This document shows, piece after piece, positions 17,502 through 27,105 of a stretch of DNA of 64,000 nucleotides (its first letter is position 1; every line of letters begins with the position of its first letter). Origin of the DNA: Anaerocolumna chitinilytica (GTDB lineage Bacteria; Bacillota; Clostridia; Lachnospirales; Lachnospiraceae); the NCBI RefSeq assembly GCF_014218355.1, contig NZ_AP023368.1:1182001-1246000 (forward strand), given 5' to 3'. The notes beneath the pieces are model-generated. The model was not told where the DNA came from and did not search any database. It was given only the letters and a program-made list of their open reading frames with translations. Position numbers and translations under genes: made by a program.

Positions 17502-19277
17502 ATGGAAAAGTGGGTACTAAGGAATAAAAAAGCAGATTTTGAATCTATTATGCAAAAGCATAGTATCAGTGAATGTCTTGCGAGGTTGATTGTAAACAGA
17601 GGGCTGCTTCAGGAAGGGGATATCGATTTATACCTAAATCCAGACTACAGCAGGATTTGCACACCTTATGGTATGAAGGATATTACAAAGGCCTGTGAAA
17701 TATTAGAGGATAAAATAAATCGTTCACTTCCAATTCGGATAGTAGGGGATTACGATGTGGATGGAATCTCTTCCACTTACATACTCTATAAGGCATTAAC
17801 CCTTTGCGGGGCCAGGGTGGATTATGAGATACCGGACCGTATCAAAGACGGATATGGGATAAATGAGCAGATAATTGATGCTGCCTTTGAAGCTGGAATA
17901 GATACCATATTAACCTGTGATAACGGAATTGCTGCCTTAGCACAGGTACAAAAGGCAAAGCAGCTTGGAATGACAGTTATTATAACCGATCATCATGATA
18001 TTCCTTACATAATGGAGGAGGAGAAGAAGAGGTATCTGCTGCCGGAAGCAGATGCAGTAGTTAATCCGAAGCAGGAGGAGTGTGAGTATCCGTTTAAGCA
18101 GTTATGTGGGGCAGCTGTCGCTTATAAGCTCATGGAAGTTCTGTTTAAAAGCAACGGGATAGACGAAGCAGAACTAATACCTTTGCGGGAAATCGTTGCT
18201 ATAGCCACAGTCTGTGATGTAATGGAATTAACAGGAGAGAACCGTATCCTGGTAAAAAAGGGTTTGGAACTTCTTAGAAAAACCGAAAATCTTGGCTTAC
18301 GGGCACTTATGGAAATGAACGGAATTGCCTTGGAGAATTTAACTTCTTATCACTTGGGATATGTCATCGGTCCTTGTCTCAATGCAGGCGGAAGGCTGGA
18401 CACAGCTAAAAAGGGGTTGAGGCTTCTTTTGGCAGAGAGCCGGGAAGATGCCAGGAAGCAAGCAGAAGAGTTAAAGAATCTGAATGATTTGAGAAAGCAG
18501 ATGACAGAGGAAGGGTTGTTTGGAGCCGTTTCCATGATAGAAGGCTCCGGTTTAAAAGAAGATAAGGTATTAGTTGTTTATCTTCAGGAATGTCATGAAA
18601 GTCTCGCGGGAATTATAGCAGGAAGGTTAAGGGAAAAGTACAATAAACCGGCCATTGTATTAACCAAGGCTCATGAGATGGTAAAAGGCTCCGGGCGTTC
18701 TATCGAAAAGTATAATATGCACGAAGAACTTACCAGAGTGGCGGAACATCTCACGAAGTTTGGAGGTCATCCTATGGCAGCGGGTATGTCATTGACCATA
18801 GAAGCGATAGAACCTTTTCGAAGCAGTCTAAATAAGAATACAATTTTAACTGCGGAAGACTTGATTCCCAAAGTCGTAATTGATATAGTACTGCCCTTAG
18901 GATTAATTACAGAGGAAATGATTGAAGAGCTAAAGGTCTTAGAGCCTTTTGGAAAAGGAAATGAAAAACCTTTGTTTGCGGATAGAAGTCTATCTGTGTT
19001 AAAACTTTCAGTAATCGGAAAAAATAAAAATGTTATTAAGCTGCTGGTAAGAAACCAATATGGAAAAGAAATGGAAGCTATGTATTTTGGTGATACATCA
19101 GGGTTTCTTGAAGGCCTTTATGATAATTACGGCAAAACTGAAGTGGAGCGTGCCTTTACACATAGAGAAAACAAGATAAAGCTGTCACTGACTTATTATC
19201 CTACTATAAATGAATACAATGGAAACCGTAGTATTCAAATAATTATACAGAATTATCTTTATGAAAAGGCAGAGTAA
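17502..19277 (+). CDS. recJ: single-stranded-DNA-specific exonuclease RecJ
   Basis: A 591-aa 5'-to-3' ssDNA exonuclease of the DHH superfamily, used in recombination and mismatch repair. Visible motifs: GDYDVDGISS (D83, D85, D87 region), CDNG (about 139-142), DHHDI (163-167), GPCLNAGGR and the DHHA1 motif with SGRS in KGSGRSIEKYNMHE, then a C-terminal OB-fold region. The length is typical for Firmicute RecJ, which is shorter than the apt-recJ fusion forms. apt follows about 1.6 kb later, so the common recJ-apt neighbourhood is interrupted by one inverted gene. Confidence 0.95.
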   Translation: MEKWVLRNKKADFESIMQKHSISECLARLIVNRGLLQEGDIDLYLNPDYSRICTPYGMKDITKACEILEDKINRSLPIRIVGDYDVDGISSTYILYKALTLCGARVDYEIPDRIKDGYGINEQIIDAAFEAGIDTILTCDNGIAALAQVQKAKQLGMTVIITDHHDIPYIMEEEKKRYLLPEADAVVNPKQEECEYPFKQLCGAAVAYKLMEVLFKSNGIDEAELIPLREIVAIATVCDVMELTGENRILVKKGLELLRKTENLGLRALMEMNGIALENLTSYHLGYVIGPCLNAGGRLDTAKKGLRLLLAESREDARKQAEELKNLNDLRKQMTEEGLFGAVSMIEGSGLKEDKVLVVYLQECHESLAGIIAGRLREKYNKPAIVLTKAHEMVKGSGRSIEKYNMHEELTRVAEHLTKFGGHPMAAGMSLTIEAIEPFRSSLNKNTILTAEDLIPKVVIDIVLPLGLITEEMIEELKVLEPFGKGNEKPLFADRSLSVLKLSVIGKNKNVIKLLVRNQYGKEMEAMYFGDTSGFLEGLYDNYGKTEVERAFTHRENKIKLSLTYYPTINEYNGNRSIQIIIQNYLYEKAE

Positions 19278-19338
19278 GACAGGGATACATGAAAAGACTG
19301 TTATCTTTTTCATTTAGGCAGTATCACAGATAAATATG

Positions 19339-19386
19339 AAAAGGAGTTGTTTTAAGCTAATTTGTTTAAAGCAGCTCCTTTTTCGT
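19339..19386 (+). terminator. terminator after recJ
   Basis: AAAAGGAG pairs with CTCCTTTT and the stem continues inward with G-U pairs (TTGTTTTAA / TTTAAAGC). T residues follow. Confidence 0.75.
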
Positions 19387-19389
19387 AGA

Positions 19390-20451
19390 CTAATTTACAC
19401 TTTCTGCCGGATTAAAAATTGCCAGGATGCTTTGGTATTGATTGCTATTTAAAGGTACATAGCCTCCAGCTGTAGTATAACCTGCCTGATTCACGAAGAT
19501 TTGAGTTAATCCGCTGGGGTATAATAATTCTGTATTGTCCCAGAGTATCTGTTTTCCGCATCTGTCAATTACAGCAATATAAGCATGGTCCACGTTATTT
19601 ACAATAAGGCTTCCGCCCAGACCGTAATTACCTTCCGGAGTCTGCAGTACAGAACTCATATTAAAGGCTTCATTCTGGAAAGACCATATAATATTGCCGC
19701 AGGCGCCGATTTCCATTACCACAGATTTGGCGGCAACAATAAAATGACCATTTGCCGTTTCTTTAATATCGCTGTCTAACAGTACATATATCTCGTACTC
19801 ATCATATATTTTACTCCATATAATATTCCCGGCAGGATCCAGCCTGAGAATATAAATATTACTGTTTAATCCACCCGGAAGAAGATGATATCCGGATAAT
19901 ATATAGCCGAGATCTTTTGTCTGATTGATAGAGTATGCGACACCGCTGCTGAATTTTTTATCCCATTGAAGATTGCCGTCGGAATCAAATTTCAATACCC
20001 ATGTAAATAAATTAGAGGTCTCCTTTTCTCTGATTAACCCTGTAACGGCAAAGCCTCCGTCAGCAGTGGCGGTTACATCATAACCGTCTGTTTGTTCATT
20101 TACATTTCCCAGTTGCTTTTCCCAGATTTTTTCTCCTGCTTCATTCAATTTTACTATCCAGAGATATTCGTCTCCTGCAAATTCTGAATAAAAGTAAGAA
20201 CCGGTAGCAATGAAATTACCGTCTGAAATCTGGGTAATAGCTTGAAAGAAATCGGAATATTGGGAAGTATATTCCTTATACCATATTAGGTTTCCATCAC
20301 CTGCTGCCCGCAGGGCAAAGGCGGAGGATTTTGAGTTTACATCAAATAACCTGCCAGCAAGGACATAATCACCATTGGTGCTCTGAATTGTTCCGTTTGT
20401 GATAGAGGAATAGCCAAGTTCATAGGATCTGGCTAATACAAGTTGGGACAT
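19390..20451 (-). CDS. beta-propeller-like repeat protein of unknown function
   Basis: A 353-aa protein with at least six repeats of about 50 residues, each ending in a motif like DGNLIWYKEY, GEKIWEKQLG, DGNLQWDKKF, AGNIIWSKIY or CGNIIWSF and containing DGG/NGxFIVAG-type turns. This pattern fits a bacterial beta-propeller of the delta-60/SBBP kind. There is no signal peptide and no membrane helix, which is unusual because such proteins are often secreted. The frame opens at GTG 20460, but AAGGTGG upstream favours ATG 20451. It lies inverted between recJ and apt. Confidence 0.7.
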   Translation of the reverse strand: MSQLVLARSYELGYSSITNGTIQSTNGDYVLAGRLFDVNSKSSAFALRAAGDGNLIWYKEYTSQYSDFFQAITQISDGNFIATGSYFYSEFAGDEYLWIVKLNEAGEKIWEKQLGNVNEQTDGYDVTATADGGFAVTGLIREKETSNLFTWVLKFDSDGNLQWDKKFSSGVAYSINQTKDLGYILSGYHLLPGGLNSNIYILRLDPAGNIIWSKIYDEYEIYVLLDSDIKETANGHFIVAAKSVVMEIGACGNIIWSFQNEAFNMSSVLQTPEGNYGLGGSLIVNNVDHAYIAVIDRCGKQILWDNTELLYPSGLTQIFVNQAGYTTAGGYVPLNSNQYQSILAIFNPAESVN

Positions 20452-20846
20452 ATAAACCACCTTTCAGTTATAAGGTATTGCTTATAAGCAAAGAATATGG
20501 ACTCCATATTCCTATATATATTATGTCGAAAAAATAGACATTGCTACTGAAACCATGATGAAGGGATAATAGGTACCAGAGCAGGGAGATTACATCTTTT
20601 TGAAAAAGGCAAGAAAAGTTCCTGGGTTTTTTATAGAATGACCTTATATTTTATTTGAAAAGAAATTCCTGAAATGATATAATATAAGTTGGGTTTTTAA
20701 GCATATTTCGTTTCAAGTGTCAAAATAGCAGACTTGATTATCCATATTTGGCGCTTTATGTTAAGTATTAGCAGAAGATACTTACCGGCAGATAAAAATA
20801 TCACCTATTTAACATTTTTTAATATAATAAGAAAGAGGCAGATACC
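20452..20846. other. intergenic region upstream of apt
   Basis: A 395-base AT-rich gap between divergent genes. It contains the predicted apt promoter (20655-20683) and about 160 bases of leader with no clear stable hairpin or riboswitch. I see no gene in it. Confidence 0.6.
20655..20683 (+). promoter_or_regulatory. predicted sigma-A promoter of apt
   Basis: TTGAAA (20655-20660), a 17-base spacer and TATAAT (20678-20683), close to consensus. Confidence 0.7.
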
Positions 20847-21371
20847 ATGAAAAAGTTAGAAGATTATGTCAGGAGTATACCTGATTTTCCGGAAAAAGGA
20901 ATAGTTTTCAGGGATGTAACCAGTGTTTTGCAGGATAAGGACAGCTTAAAGATGTCAATCGACCAGATGCAGGCATTATTAGATGGAAAAGACATTGATG
21001 TTATTGTGGGCCCTGAATCCAGAGGATTCATATTTGGTGTACCCATTGCTTATAACCTGAACAAAGCATTTGTACCTGTACGTAAGAAAGGAAAGCTTCC
21101 CTGCGAGACAATAGAGATGGAATATGCACTGGAATACGGTACAGCTACCATTGAAATGCACAAGGATGCCATTAAACCCGGCCAGAAAGTTGCTATCGTA
21201 GACGATCTGATTGCTACAGGCGGAACCATTGAAGCAATTACTAAGTTAATTGAAAGCTTAGGCGGCATTGTTGTTAAGATTATATTCCTGATGGAACTGG
21301 AAGGACTTCATGGACGCGATAAGTTAAAGGGATATGATATTGAGACCGTTATCAAATATGAGGGCAAGTAA
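20847..21371 (+). CDS. apt: adenine phosphoribosyltransferase
   Basis: Purine salvage enzyme: adenine plus PRPP gives AMP and pyrophosphate. At 174 aa it has the usual length. The PRPP-binding loop VAIVDDLIATGGT is at residues 115-127, and the APT-specific FRDVTSVL and GPESRGFIFG motifs precede it. AAGAGGC before ATG 20847 supports the start. It lies upstream of the RelA/SpoT homologue, the common apt-rel order in Firmicutes, but a terminator separates the two. Confidence 0.96.
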   Translation: MKKLEDYVRSIPDFPEKGIVFRDVTSVLQDKDSLKMSIDQMQALLDGKDIDVIVGPESRGFIFGVPIAYNLNKAFVPVRKKGKLPCETIEMEYALEYGTATIEMHKDAIKPGQKVAIVDDLIATGGTIEAITKLIESLGGIVVKIIFLMELEGLHGRDKLKGYDIETVIKYEGK

Positions 21372-21407
21372 AAGGTACTGTTAGCCTAGAAACAGGCTTG
21401 ACAATAG

Positions 21408-21475
21408 AGGACTTTTTGTAAATAGTTGAATCTTTTGGTTGAAACCGTGAAGACTATTTGCAAAGGTCCTTTTTT
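21408..21475 (+). terminator. terminator after apt
   Basis: A long stem (AGGACTTTTTGTAAATAGT with its near-complement ACTATTTGCAAAGGTCCT) ends in a T6 run. Confidence 0.8.
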
Positions 21476-21597
21476 ATAATTATACCGTAGTTACATCAGA
21501 AATGACTGTCAGAATACGACATAATAATAAAGGAATTGATTTTTTCTCTTTATTTGTTTATAATTAAAAGATAAATTTATAGGCTGGTGGTGATTAC

Positions 21598-23901
21598 ATG
21601 GAAAAAGATGCGAATACAAATTTAATGGATGAAAATTTATATAGAAAAAAGAACGCCGAACCAATCATTCCTGCTGATTTTACGAGTCCTGATGAGCTTT
21701 ACGGGCAGCTTATCAAAATCGTGGAAGGCTATCATCCTTCCGCAGATATTTCCATTATTGCTAAGGCCTATCAGGTAGCGGCAAAAGCCCATCAGAATCA
21801 GATGAGAAAATCCGGAGAGCCTTATATCATACATCCTCTCTGTGTTGCTATCATACTGGCTGAACTTGAATTGGATAAGGAAACGATTGTAGCGGGTCTG
21901 CTTCATGATGTCGTTGAAGATACTGTATGTACGGTAGAAGAACTGGCCAAGGAATTCAATGAAGAGATTGCACTCCTGGTAGATGGTGTTACGAAACTGA
22001 CTCAGTTAAGCTATTCGAAAGATAAAGTGGAGATTCAGGCAGAGAATCTGCGAAAGATGTTCTTAGCGATGGCGAAGGATATCCGAGTTATCTTAATAAA
22101 ACTCGCTGACAGGCTTCACAATATGCGTACTCTTCAGTACCAGACGCCTACAAAGCAAAAGGAAAAAGCGAGAGAGACTATGGATATCTATGCACCCATA
22201 GCACAGCGTCTTGGTATTTCCAAAATTAAAATAGAACTGGATGATCTGTCTTTAAAATATCTGGAGCCGGATGTTTACAATGATTTAACGGAAAAGATTA
22301 ACTCTAAAAAAGGCGAAAGAGATGAGACGATTAACCAGATAGTAGAGGAAGTTCGCTTTCATATAGAGCAGGCAGAAATCGAAGCAAAGATCGATGGCAG
22401 AGTAAAGCATTTCTTTAGTATTTATAAGAAAATGGTTAATCAGCATAAGACCTTGGACCAGATTTTTGATTTATTTGCCGTACGTATTATCGTGGAATCC
22501 GTAAAGGACTGTTATGCGGCACTGGGCGTGATCCATGAGATGTATAAGCCGATTCCCGGCAGGTTTAAAGATTATATTGCCATGCCAAAGCCTAATATGT
22601 ATCAATCTCTTCATACCACTCTTATCGGCCCCGGAGGACAGCCCTTTGAGATACAGATAAGAACCTATGAAATGCACCGCACCGCAGAATACGGTATTGC
22701 AGCCCATTGGAAGTACAAAGAGGGTCAAGACGGCAAGAACAGCCAGGATACAGAGGAAGCTAAACTAACCTGGTTAAGACAGATACTGGAATGGCAGAAA
22801 GATATGTCTGATAATAAGGAATTCTTAAGCCTTCTAAAGAGCGACTTGGATCTGTTTTCCGAGAGTGTATACTGTTTTACCCCAACCGGAGATGTTAAAA
22901 ATCTTCCGAATGGTTCCACGCCAATTGATTTTGCTTACAGCATACACAGTGCGGTGGGAAATAAGATGGTAGGAGCGAGAGTCAACGGTAAGTTAGTAAA
23001 TATTGATTATGTCATCCAAAACGGAGACAGAATTGAAATCATAACTTCTCAGAATTCCAAGGGACCCAGCAGAGACTGGTTGTCTCTTGTTAAGAGCACC
23101 CAGGCGAAGAATAAGATTAACCAGTGGTTTAAGACAGAGTTAAAAGAAGATAATATTGTCAAAGGGAAGGAAATGATAGTTTCCTATTGCAAGACCAAGG
23201 GTATCGTATTAAGTGATCTAATGAAACCGGAATATACCAATAAGGTTATGTCGAAGTACGGTTTCAGAGACTGGGATTCTATCTATGCAGCAGTCGGACA
23301 CGGCGGATTAAAGGAAGGCCAGGTCATTAACAAGCTGAAAGATGAATACGATAAAAAACACAAAAAAGAAATAACCGATGAAAAGGTTCTGGAATCCGTA
23401 ACTGAGATAAAAGACAATAAGCCCAATGTTAAGAAGAACAAGAGTGGAATTGTAGTAGAAGGTATTCATGATGTAGCAGTACGTTTCTCAAAATGCTGCA
23501 GTCCCGTACCCGGCGATGAAATCGTAGGATTTGTTACCAGGGGCAGAGGGGTTTCCATTCACCGAACGGATTGTGTAAATTTAATGAATCTCTCGGAAGA
23601 AGACAGAGCAAGGCTTATTGAAGCTGAGTGGAATGTGCCCCAGGATAAAGCACAGGGAGAACTCTATGCCGCAGAAATTAAGATATATGCCAATAATCGC
23701 AGCGGTGTTCTGGTGGACGTATCTAAGATTTTAACGGAAAATAAGATAGATGTTACCTCAATGACCGTAAGAACCAGTAAGCAGGGGACTGCTACCATCA
23801 GCGTTGGGTTTGAAATCAATGGTGTAGAGCAGCTTCGTTATATTGTAGGTAAGCTTAGAAGTATCGAAAGTGTATTGGATATTGAGCGTACAACCGGTTA
23901 A
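21598..23901 (+). CDS. relA: bifunctional (p)ppGpp synthetase/hydrolase (Rel)
   Basis: A 767-aa stringent-response enzyme that makes and degrades (p)ppGpp. Order: HD hydrolase (H103, D104 in GLLHDVVEDT; RLHNMRT later), synthetase domain (about 235-365, KPNMYQSLHTT), TGS (about 395-460), a zinc-finger/helical region with CCSPVPGDEI, and a C-terminal ACT domain. The intact HD motif indicates that it hydrolyses as well as synthesises, as in the single Rel of most Firmicutes. GGTGGTG is a weak ribosome binding site before ATG 21598. Confidence 0.95.
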   Translation: MEKDANTNLMDENLYRKKNAEPIIPADFTSPDELYGQLIKIVEGYHPSADISIIAKAYQVAAKAHQNQMRKSGEPYIIHPLCVAIILAELELDKETIVAGLLHDVVEDTVCTVEELAKEFNEEIALLVDGVTKLTQLSYSKDKVEIQAENLRKMFLAMAKDIRVILIKLADRLHNMRTLQYQTPTKQKEKARETMDIYAPIAQRLGISKIKIELDDLSLKYLEPDVYNDLTEKINSKKGERDETINQIVEEVRFHIEQAEIEAKIDGRVKHFFSIYKKMVNQHKTLDQIFDLFAVRIIVESVKDCYAALGVIHEMYKPIPGRFKDYIAMPKPNMYQSLHTTLIGPGGQPFEIQIRTYEMHRTAEYGIAAHWKYKEGQDGKNSQDTEEAKLTWLRQILEWQKDMSDNKEFLSLLKSDLDLFSESVYCFTPTGDVKNLPNGSTPIDFAYSIHSAVGNKMVGARVNGKLVNIDYVIQNGDRIEIITSQNSKGPSRDWLSLVKSTQAKNKINQWFKTELKEDNIVKGKEMIVSYCKTKGIVLSDLMKPEYTNKVMSKYGFRDWDSIYAAVGHGGLKEGQVINKLKDEYDKKHKKEITDEKVLESVTEIKDNKPNVKKNKSGIVVEGIHDVAVRFSKCCSPVPGDEIVGFVTRGRGVSIHRTDCVNLMNLSEEDRARLIEAEWNVPQDKAQGELYAAEIKIYANNRSGVLVDVSKILTENKIDVTSMTVRTSKQGTATISVGFEINGVEQLRYIVGKLRSIESVLDIERTTG

Positions 23902-23957
23902 ATGCATGGGAAAACCTTAGACATAAATTCGCATTTCCTTGAAAAAACGGAGGTTAA

Positions 23958-23987
23958 GTTGAAAAAACTAAAAGGAGTTTTTTCAAC
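23958..23987 (+). terminator. hairpin between rel and the MBL gene
   Basis: GTTGAAAAAACT and AGTTTTTTCAAC form a perfect 12-bp stem around AAAAGG. No T run follows outside the stem, so termination may be partial and the downstream genes may be read through. Confidence 0.55.
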
Positions 23988-24011
23988 TACGTATTCACGA
24001 AAGGAGTTAAA

Positions 24012-24644
24012 GTGGAGATAAAAAGCCTTATACTAGGACCTGTAAGTACAAATTGTTACTTTTTAATTAATTCAAAGACAAAAGAAACAATACTGATAGA
24101 CCCTGCAGATAGAGCAGATCAAATTATTGCTAAAATCTCAGGGGAACAGCTAATGCCTGTGGCGATATTACTGACCCATGGGCATTTTGACCATATAATG
24201 GCAGTAGAGGAGGTAGCGCGCACCTATTCCATTCCCTATTATATCTGCGATTCAGAAGCAGAGTTAATGGAGCAGCCTGATTTAAACGGAGCCTTCCTGG
24301 TTAGAGAAAATATTTCCGTCAGAAGAGACCGGCTGGTAAAGGACAAGGAAATATTAGAATTAGCAGGCTGTGTGGTGGAAGTGCTTCATACTCCGGGACA
24401 TACGGCAGGCAGTGTCTGCTATTATATCGAGGATGAGAAAGCGCTTTTTTCAGGAGATACACTATTCTGCAAGTCAGTAGGAAGAACAGACCTGCCTACG
24501 GGTAATAGTGAAGTGTTATTGGAAAGCATAAGTGAGAGGCTTCTTTGCCTCCCGGAGGAGACTCATGTTTATCCGGGACACGGGATGGCGACAACCATTG
24601 GTTATGAAAAGAAGAATAATCCTTATCTTAGCAGGAATTATTGA
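24012..24644 (+). CDS. MBL-fold metallo-hydrolase (glyoxalase II-like)
   Basis: A 210-aa metallo-beta-lactamase-fold hydrolase. Metal ligands are H56, H58, D60 and H61 in THGHFDH, then H130, D149 and H190 (VYPGHG). It resembles hydroxyacylglutathione hydrolase, but without the C-terminal substrate domain, so the natural thioester or other substrate is unknown. The start is GTG 24012 with AAAGGAG directly upstream. hemZ follows 43 bases later, so the two are likely cotranscribed. Confidence 0.88.
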   Translation: MEIKSLILGPVSTNCYFLINSKTKETILIDPADRADQIIAKISGEQLMPVAILLTHGHFDHIMAVEEVARTYSIPYYICDSEAELMEQPDLNGAFLVRENISVRRDRLVKDKEILELAGCVVEVLHTPGHTAGSVCYYIEDEKALFSGDTLFCKSVGRTDLPTGNSEVLLESISERLLCLPEETHVYPGHGMATTIGYEKKNNPYLSRNY

Positions 24645-24687
24645 AATGAATATCCTGCAATGGGAAAGGTATGAAGGTTAGGAGGCA

Positions 24688-26217
24688 ATGGTGATTCACT
24701 TAATTTTGGACAGAGAGGATTATGAAAATGACATATATCCTTTGATAAAAGCCTTTTATCCCGGTGAGGAAGTAAAGGTTCACCGACATAATTCAAATAT
24801 GGAAATAACGAGAGAATCCCTGGCCATTATGGTGGTTATCGAGGATTCTTATCTTTGCGTGGCAGCGGTAAAGGATGAAAAGCAGTTATATAAAGAGGAA
24901 GAGCATATCAGTACCAAAGAGCTTGAAAAAGAAGAGGAGCTTAATGCCATGAAAGAACAGGAACTGCTTCTACAGAAAAAGAAGCAAATCCGAAATCTTC
25001 TGAAAAGGACTGTATACCGCTGCTTAAGAGGTCTTACAGGAGAAGAGCTTCCCTGGGGAACTTTGACCGGCATCAGACCGACAAAGATTGTTTTGGAAAA
25101 GCTGGAAGCGGGAGAAGAAAGAGAAGCTATTCGCCGCTTTATGCTGGAAGAGTATTACTGCTCGGTAAGAAAGGCGGACTTAAGCCTTATGGTGGCAGGA
25201 AGAGAGCATGAGCTTCTAAAGGAAATGGACTACAGGAATGGCTACAGTATTTATATAGGTATCCCCTTTTGCCCAAGTACCTGTCTATACTGCTCATTCA
25301 CCTCATACTCAATTGAAAGGTACGGGCATATGTCAGAGCCTTACCTGGAAGCCCTTATGAAAGAAATTAAGTATGCATCAACGGTGTTTAATAATAAAAA
25401 GCTTACAACGGTTTATATCGGCGGCGGTACCCCTACTACTTTAAATGAAGTGCAGCTGGATAAACTGTTAACTTATATTGATACTTATTTAAAACCTGGA
25501 CTGGCCATGGAATATACGGTGGAAGCCGGAAGACCTGACAGCATTACGGAAGGTAAACTTCGGATATTAAAAGAACATGGAGTTAACAGGATATCCATTA
25601 ATCCCCAGTCCATGCAGCAAAGGACCCTGGATTTAATCGGAAGAAAACATACGGTGAACCAAATAGAAGAAGCTTTTGCACTGGCTAGGAAAACCGGTCA
25701 TGAAAATATTAATATGGATATCATTATCGGCCTTCCCGGTGAGAGAAAGAATGATGTTGCAAATACCCTTGAACAGATAGAAAAGCTTAACCCGGACAGC
25801 CTCACCGTTCATGCCCTGGCATTAAAGAGAGCAGCAAGGTTGAATACAGAAAAAGTCGAATATGAATCTGCTGATGTAGAAGAAGCGGGCAGCATGGCAG
25901 AGTTAACGGAAGAATACGCACATAGTAAGGAATATCAGCCCTACTATCTCTACCGCCAAAAGAATATGGCTGGAAATCTGGAAAATACCGGCTATGCCAG
26001 AAAAGGGAAGGAAGGTCTTTATAATGTTCTCATTATGGAAGAAAAACAGACGATTATTGCTCTTGGCGCAGGAGGACAATCAAAATTTGTTTTTCATGAC
26101 GAGAACCGGATCGAACGAGTGGAGAATGTGAAGAGTCTCAAAGATTATGTGGAAAGAATAGATGAAATGATTGAGAGAAAAATCAAATTCCTAACAGAAA
26201 ACGAACATTTGTTATAG
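24688..26217 (+). CDS. hemZ: oxygen-independent coproporphyrinogen III oxidase-like HemZ
   Basis: A 509-aa radical SAM protein of the HemZ family (coproporphyrinogen dehydrogenase-like). An N-terminal HemZ-specific region of about 180 residues precedes the SAM cluster C195, C199, C202 in PFCPSTCLYCSF, and GGGTPT follows at about 242. HemN-type proteins convert coproporphyrinogen III to protoporphyrinogen IX anaerobically. No other haem genes are nearby, so the substrate is uncertain. The Shine-Dalgarno AGGAGG almost touches ATG 24688; GTG 24691 has better spacing and may be the true start. Confidence 0.9.
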   Translation: MVIHLILDREDYENDIYPLIKAFYPGEEVKVHRHNSNMEITRESLAIMVVIEDSYLCVAAVKDEKQLYKEEEHISTKELEKEEELNAMKEQELLLQKKKQIRNLLKRTVYRCLRGLTGEELPWGTLTGIRPTKIVLEKLEAGEEREAIRRFMLEEYYCSVRKADLSLMVAGREHELLKEMDYRNGYSIYIGIPFCPSTCLYCSFTSYSIERYGHMSEPYLEALMKEIKYASTVFNNKKLTTVYIGGGTPTTLNEVQLDKLLTYIDTYLKPGLAMEYTVEAGRPDSITEGKLRILKEHGVNRISINPQSMQQRTLDLIGRKHTVNQIEEAFALARKTGHENINMDIIIGLPGERKNDVANTLEQIEKLNPDSLTVHALALKRAARLNTEKVEYESADVEEAGSMAELTEEYAHSKEYQPYYLYRQKNMAGNLENTGYARKGKEGLYNVLIMEEKQTIIALGAGGQSKFVFHDENRIERVENVKSLKDYVERIDEMIERKIKFLTENEHLL

Positions 26218-26232
26218 AGAAAGGAGGTATCT

Positions 26233-26868
26233 ATGTCAGAAGCAGCCAAAGTATTAAATGATATTTTGACAGATGATTTAGAAGAAGCAATAGATCATGG
26301 TATTCTGGTAAGCAAGTTAGCCTATTTGCTGGCAAAGGAGGCAGGCTGTGAAGAAGATTTCTGCTACACCATGTCAAATGCCGGATTGGTGCATGATATC
26401 GGGAAATTAAGGCTTGGAAAATACCTTTATGCCAGTGACAGAAATACAATGATAGTAGAAGAAATGAAGTATATCCGCATGCATTCGGATATAGGATTTG
26501 ATATTCTTAAAAAATACGGCTATAACGATGAAGTCTTAAATGCGATTCTTTATCATCATGAAAATTATGACGGCTCCGGGTACCCCCAGAATCTTAAAGG
26601 GAACCAAATTCCCTTAGGTGCCAGAATTCTTCGAATCTGTGATGTATATGCGGCTCTTATCTCGGATAGAAGGTATCGCTGCTGTTATCAGAAGGAAGCT
26701 GCAATCCAGCTGATGATTGAAGAGGTTAAGAATTTTGATATGAAATTATTCCTTCATTTCCTTGGAATTATCTATACAGAACCTTTTAAAGAAATCGATC
26801 ATTATGCCAGTGAAGTTAATAAGAAGGGTTTTACCTGGAAGAATATCCTTCATGACGGAACCTATTAA
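26233..26868 (+). CDS. HD-GYP domain protein
   Basis: A 211-aa stand-alone HD-GYP phosphodiesterase-like protein. The HD doublet is H54-D55 in HDIGK, and the extended motif HHENYDGSGYP is at 108-118. All signature residues are present, so cyclic-di-GMP hydrolysis is plausible. No sensory domain is attached. AAGGAGG lies before ATG 26233, only 15 bases after the hemZ stop, so it probably belongs to the MBL-hemZ transcription unit. With the GGDEF-EAL protein at 9.8-12.4 kb it makes two potential cyclic-di-GMP enzymes in the window. Confidence 0.87.
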   Translation: MSEAAKVLNDILTDDLEEAIDHGILVSKLAYLLAKEAGCEEDFCYTMSNAGLVHDIGKLRLGKYLYASDRNTMIVEEMKYIRMHSDIGFDILKKYGYNDEVLNAILYHHENYDGSGYPQNLKGNQIPLGARILRICDVYAALISDRRYRCCYQKEAAIQLMIEEVKNFDMKLFLHFLGIIYTEPFKEIDHYASEVNKKGFTWKNILHDGTY

Positions 26869-26978
26869 AGAAACCGATAATATAATTGTTATCCTGTAGG
26901 GATGCATAGCAGGACAGTTGTCTTGTAAGAAAGCTATTTCACAAATCGGTATTTGTTATATATTAGCGGCACCTGCGG

Positions 26979-27007
26979 TTGAAATTTCCCTTTAAAAGCA
27001 TTATAAT
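26979..27007 (+). promoter_or_regulatory. predicted sigma-A promoter of the M18 peptidase gene
   Basis: TTGAAA (26979-26984), a 17-base spacer and TATAAT (27002-27007). A GTGTG/CACAC hairpin lies in the leader around 27021-27047. Confidence 0.75.
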
Positions 27008-27105
27008 GAACCACGGACAGTGTGAATACTTCGTAATATTCCACACGCTGCAAGTGAATTATTGTTATTATAAACAGGATAATAATGGAAAGAAAGGAAA
27101 AATAA

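Noticed and set aside
20461..20846. T-box or other riboswitch upstream of apt
   Set aside because: A promoter and long leader are present, but no T-box sequence, purine aptamer core or terminator could be identified.
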